Assembly: GCF_001949145.1 (NCBI RefSeq)
Contig: NW_019091465.1
Location: 756,516 to 786,340, forward strand
Source of the DNA: Acanthaster planci
Lineage: Eukaryota; Echinodermata; Asteroidea; Valvatida; Acanthasteridae
Length of the DNA stretch: 29,825 nucleotides
Direction: 5' to 3'
Below are positions 26,017 through 29,825 of the stretch, piece after piece (within the stretch, counting starts at the first letter, position 1; each line of letters opens with the position of its first letter). A program made the position numbers and the translations under genes. The notes under the pieces are model-generated. The model was not told the origin of the DNA and made no database searches. It saw nothing but the letters and a program-made list of their open reading frames with translations.

Positions 26017-26262
26017 TAAATTGACTAAATAAACTTGTGTGAGGGTTGGACAATTGGCGATTGAGCCAGTGAGTAACCCGTTTCTGCACTAAAAAAAGTA
26101 ACATGAAGAAGCTGTGCCGTGAGGTTGAAGTTTATGAAGTGAATAGGTTTACTCTTTTGTTTGATGGAATAATCAATAAAAGACGACACAAATGAGCATC
26201 AAGTGTAATGCATAGAAACCATGAAGTGTAGGGAGAGTACATTTGGGAACACAGTCCATTGC

Positions 26263-26909
26263 TCAAAACATGACTGCATTTTCCTTTTGCCTCTCTATCA
26301 TCATGGGATAGTCTCTCTCCAGCACCCCTCCCCCGTTCCCATCGTCTCCGCCCCTCTCCTGACCGAAGCTGAGTGAGCCACGCTTGCGCAGGTTGATCTT
26401 CCCGGCGATGCGGTCTGAGAGCTTCCGCCTCCGGCTGCGGCCTGACCCCGCCTCCTTCTCCCGCTCTTTCTGCTCCTTCTTCTCCCGGCGTTTCTGCTCA
26501 CGTGCCGTCTTGCGCGCCATCTTGCGCATCTGCCGGCTGTCCACGTTCAGCTCGGCCGCCAGATTGGCGGGGCTGCTGTCGTCGGCGTTGGGGAAGACTG
26601 GAAAGTGGGCAGCGGCTGCAGCCGAGGCATGGGCAGCCAGGAACTCGGGGTCATGCATGGGGAAGTCGTCATCCGTTGAGGACAGAAACTCGGCGTCATG
26701 AGCATGAAACACCTTGTCCTCATCTTCTTTGCTGGGCACCGGGAAGTCCGTGGAGATGGGAAATTCGGCCGAAATGGTCGGAATCTTGCCACCTTGCTGG
26801 GTCAGATCCAGGGAATCTTTGTCATCTTTCTGGTCATCTTCCCTGCCATTTTGGGGGCTTGTCGCAGCTTCATCTTTTGCCACAGCATCAGATTTATCTC
26901 CTGGTGTTT
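26263..26909 (-). CDS. Minus-strand gene, last exon
   Basis: Acceptor cttttgtttcag. It starts with AA, which with G of the previous exon gives Glu, then TPGDKSDAVAKDEAATSPQN. It is open for 214 codons, GC-rich and biased unlike its surroundings. It contains HDAEFLSSTDDDFPMHDPEF, an Ala run, then a strongly basic helix and ends ERDYPMMIERQKENAVMF. The GTG at 26883 is an internal Val, not a start. Confidence 0.85.
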
Positions 26910-28322
26910 CTGAAACAAAAGAAGATAAGTTTGTAATGAGTCCTAAACAATGAAAACTGGCAGACTATGGTTCCATGCCCAAGCTCTTCCTTGGCAGTGA
27001 TGCACAGAAAGGCAGGGCCAACCACTGAACACTTAAAAGGCACCTTGCTTGCAGAAGCCATGAACAAACTCCGGAGGATTTACGCAAATTCAAACAAAAA
27101 CTTGTCATGTGTAATACGTGTTACACAAGCATGAAAAAGAGGGCTTGGGCAGCTTCACCACAGAGGACAGACAGTGATTACTCCTGTCCTCGATGATCAA
27201 TCTTTCGTCGAAAATTAGTCCCTGAAAGTAAACTGTGTGTCCTTTGGAGACCGTTCTAGGAACAGAGGAAAGTATAATGCCGTGTTTTCTTTGAAGTGTA
27301 ATAATTAATTGCTTTTGCAAAGATAATGTACAAAGGAAATGGATATCAGGCATCCAGGGAGAAACCACCTTCATCCAGAGTTCGGTTGGCCAGTGCTACT
27401 GGCGGTGGGCTGAAGTCGGAATCCCCGATCACTGCTTTCTTGACCAACACCACGCCTGGATTCCTTGGACTGAAAGAAAAAACAAAAACATGGGAAACGA
27501 GTCTAGGCATACTCTCAATACTGCTCTGTTTCAGCATTTTGCAATCATCAAACACTAGCTTAGAAAAAAGTCCAATAAAAAATTCTCCTTGAGGCGAAAA
27601 TTCAATAAATATCAATATTCTTGCCAATGTGAACTGCGGACGTGTGCTATACAGTCACAAATTTGCAAATGGATTGCACAGACTTGCACAGACTTGTACT
27701 TGTGATGGACTCAACTGATTGACTTATGATGGACTTGTGATATGGATGCACAGACTTGTACTTGTGATGGACTCAGCTGATGGACTCATGATGGACTTGT
27801 GATAGACTTGTGATATGGATTGCACAGACTTGAACAGACTTGTACTTGTGATGGACTCAACTGATTGACTTATGATGGACTTGTGATGGACTTGTGGTAT
27901 GGATTGCAGAGACTTGTACTTGTGATGGACTCAACTGATTGACTCATGATGGATTTGTGATGGATTACACAGACTTGCACAGACTTGTAATTGACTCAAC
28001 TGAATGACTTGTGATAATGGACTGCACTCAACTACACCACAAGGGACTTCAGGTCTGCAACCAGTGCACCACTCACCTCTTATAGATGACGTCGGACCAG
28101 CCTCTGGGCCTCTTCCTCCTCTTCTTTTTCTTCTGTCCTTCCTCCGCGGCAGGCTGGCTCTTCCCGCCTCCCAGGTCGTAGGCGGAGTCCGTGGATGCCA
28201 TCGTGTCATCTGCCAGGTAGTTCTCGTTCACGATGGCCACATCGTAGGTGCCCTTCTGGCCCGAGTTGCCGCTGCTGTCGTCCGGGTAGGAATCGAGAGA
28301 ATGATCGTCCCCGTATGAGTAT
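26263..28322 (-). CDS. Unrecognised charged protein, last three exons (5' partial)
   Basis: Exons 28322-28077, 27469-27369 and 26909-26263 join in frame with GT-AG borders and give 331 residues to a TGA/TAA-type stop at 26263. Order of parts: an acidic Tyr/Ser-rich segment (YSYGDDHSLDSYPDDSSG, ENYLADDTMASTDSAYDL); a basic cluster KKKKRRKRPRGWSDVIYK; a Pro patch SPRNPG and DSDFSPPP; an acidic Asp/Lys-rich stretch; HDAEFL and HDPEFL motifs; a basic helix RKMARKTAREQKRREKKEQK; and RKRGSLSFGQ near the end. There is no signal peptide, no membrane segment and no known catalytic motif. It resembles a cytoplasmic tail or a disordered nuclear or cytoskeletal region. The gene continues beyond the right edge and is convergent with Dixin. 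I do not recognise the family, and the middle donor is weak. Confidence 0.75.
26910..27368. other. Intron of the minus-strand gene
   Basis: No further exon seen on the minus strand. If the weak donor at 27368 is skipped, part of this would be the 3' UTR of a shorter transcript. Confidence 0.55.
27369..27469 (-). CDS. Minus-strand gene, penultimate exon (101 nt)
   Basis: Acceptor tttttctttcag, donor GATGAAG/gtggtt (weak). It reads PRNPGVVLVKKAVIGDSDFS, then PPPVALANRTLDE. T at its start completes AG/T = Ser, and G at its end joins AA = Glu, so both phases fit. If the donor is not used the frame runs GGFSLDA to a TGA at 27346-27348. Confidence 0.7.
27671..28030. repeat. Minisatellite in intron of the minus-strand gene
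   Basis: About five higher-order units of 60-85 bases, each built from GACTTGTACTTGTGATGGAC, TCAACTGATTGAC and ATGATGGACTTGTGATATGG plus CAGACTTG spacers. It begins within 50 bases of the donor at 28076. Such nested arrays expand and contract by slippage or unequal exchange. Confidence 0.9.
28077..28322 (-). CDS. Minus-strand gene, first exon in window (246 nt)
   Basis: A C-rich tract and caactcacag form the acceptor; the donor is AAGAG/gtgagt. It is open with one leading base, 81 codons and two trailing bases, reading YSYGDDHSLDSYPDDSSGNS, TYDVAIVNENYLADDTMAST and KKKKRRKRPRGWSDVIYK. Tyr residues in acidic context suggest phosphorylation sites. The previous exon is right of the window or unrecognised. 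Confidence 0.8.
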
Positions 28323-29336
28323 CTGTGAGTTGAATTCATGGGGGGGGAGGTCGCGCCAAGGTAGTGTCCGGGAGGTCGTGAGGTCATGCATTTTGGGGGC
28401 ATGTTGCACAGGTCATGCATGTATAATTACACCGGTTAGGTTTTCATAAAGTTACACAAGGGTTGTTGCAGGGCAGGAGTGAATGCAAATTGATTATGCA
28501 TAATAATATTGGGGTTTAGGACAAGTTGAGGTCATGATGAGGTCAAATGGAAGGTCCGCAAAGGTCATTCGAATGCAGTGGTCAAAGGAGTTCACATATT
28601 ATGTATTTTATGTGGTTACAAGGTGAACGATGGATGGTGGTTGCAAAAATGTTCATGTCATTTCAATGTTGTGAGGCGACGACAAATGTTGATATTTGTC
28701 GCAAAGTCAAAGCGGAATTATCAGAATACAAGTGATAATGTGGAAAGGTCGTCCATGAAGTAAAGTCACATTCAAAGCATTGCACGGATAATGCGTGAAT
28801 TGGGTTTTATAAGTAGAAAATATGGAATTCAAATCAGCACGGAGGGAAGCCGAAAGGTGCCATGGCAACGTTCATTTCAGCCACGTTTCAATCATGTTGG
28901 CAAGCCATTATAAGAATTAGCCAAAGGTATGCAAGGCAATAACAAGCAGTTTCAAAGACACAGAAAAGCAGGACATGTACAGGAGAAATTATGAGCCACA
29001 ATAAATTTGACAGAAGCAATGATTTGCATTTAATGAAGAAATTATAAATGTAGTTAAAGATGGCCAGGTTTTCAATTTCCAGAGGCCGCGGGTCAAAGTG
29101 AACAGGTTATGCACAGTTATTTAAAGGCAACGGTTAACGAGACGGGGAAAATTAAGGAGAAGAAAACAAAGACAAACCAGTGAAAAGGTGGAAACAGGTA
29201 CATGTAGCTGCAATTTGTCCCCAAAGCAAAGTCAGACAACCATCACCTAGACAAACAAGAAGAGAGTTAATCCGAGGAAGGACAAACACACAAATAATAT
29301 ACACTGTAGAGAAAAATTCACAAAAAACTCTGTTCT
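28323..29336. other. Upstream intron of the minus-strand gene, no feature
   Basis: AT-rich, with AGGTCA-like words at 28365-28570 in loose succession. No exon on either strand passes inspection. Confidence 0.55.
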
Positions 29337-29825
29337 TTAACCACTTCCTGCCGGGGACTCCGGAATCGGAGATGTGTGATTTATGTGGGTGGCCGGGGTC
29401 TCCGAACTTGGACAAAGGAAGCAGGGCCCTGTAACAAAAGACCATACTCCGAACAAAAGACCAGGCTGCTGGACATTACTGACATTTTTCACTCTCAAAA
29501 GTTGTGATAATCCAGCCTTGTTTTGAAACCGCATAAAAGGGGTTTGGGGCATTGAGAGCCAGCGGATTACCACCGGGGACAAAAGCGCTTCACCACCGCA
29601 GCGATGAGCCACACAGCACCGCTGCACGCTAATCTGGCCCCTATTGAAAAGAGGTCAGCAGTGCACTGAGCCAGGTTCGTGAACAAAAGACAGTTATACA
29701 ACACCGCACAATCTGGGCTCTGTCTACAAGGCTGCAGGCCTGGCTGAAATACTCGGGCGTCAATTAAGGTCACCTGTCAACTTAGAGTAGTGCCCGAAGG
29801 TTACTTGGTGCAGCTATAAACGACC
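29337..29825. mobile_element. piggyBac-like MITE, copy 2, cut by window end
   Basis: It starts TTAACCACTTCCTGCCGGGG and follows copy 1 (17041) in the same orientation with about 90% identity by eye to the window end, where about 100 bases of its right end are missing. It provides the sequence that is N in copy 1. Confidence 0.8.

Larger units (their letters stand above)
20710..26262. other. Convergent intergenic region / 3' UTRs, no convincing exon
   Basis: It lies between the stop codons of two convergent genes. It holds the dispersed repeat at 21268, paired polyadenylation signals near 23868, a 21-base tandem repeat at 24041 within a doubtful open frame, and the MITE at 25260. Open frames of 60-112 codons occur on both strands but lack exon-like composition or splice borders. 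A long 3' UTR of Dixin is likely to cover part of it. Confidence 0.75.

Noticed and set aside
26384-26936. Plus-strand frames of 105 and 144 codons
   Set aside because: They are antisense shadows of the GC-rich last exon of the minus-strand gene, whose frame joins in phase to its neighbours.

Overview
The window is nuclear DNA from an animal. GC-richer coding exons of 69-256 bases with GT-AG borders sit in AT-richer introns. Two runs of N (605 and 112 bases) mark a draft shotgun assembly. The palindromic word TACATGTA, several miniature inverted-repeat elements and tRNA-derived SINE-like copies suggest a marine invertebrate deuterostome (echinoderm, hemichordate or amphioxus). The species cannot be fixed from this sequence. 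There are no bacterial features such as operons or CRISPR arrays.

Positions 1-20709 (+) hold most of one gene, an ortholog of Dixin (DIXDC1/Ccd1), a Wnt-pathway scaffold. Sixteen exons join in a single open frame with matching phases at every border. In order they encode the C-terminal half of a calponin-homology (CH) domain, a Ser/Pro-rich linker, a long coiled coil and a complete DIX domain ending at TAG 20707-20709. A seventeenth, 81-base, in-frame exon (4668-4748) is probable. The first exons, with the start codon and the N-terminal half of the CH domain, lie left of the window.

Positions 20710-26262 are the interval between two convergent genes: the probable long 3' UTR of Dixin, repeats, and no convincing coding exon.

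Positions 26263-28322 (-) hold the last three recognisable exons of a second gene that runs in from beyond the right edge. The spliced 331-residue C-terminal part is low in complexity, strongly charged and without a membrane segment. I do not recognise its family. One exon can be read through its donor to an early stop, which predicts a second C-terminus.

The introns and flanks are rich in short non-autonomous elements: TTAA-flanked piggyBac-like copies (17041, 29337, 9278), a 250-base element at 3868, a family with ATGGGT ends (8808, 11703, 25260), CCCTAA/TTAGGG-ended palindromes, a 178-base hairpin and two tRNA-derived pieces. One block (11703-12325) appears to be a nested stack of three elements. 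I found no convincing new multi-gene system. The points most worth checking are the cassette exon, the heptad-length symmetric exons, the unknown charged-tail gene with two possible C-termini, and the nested elements.
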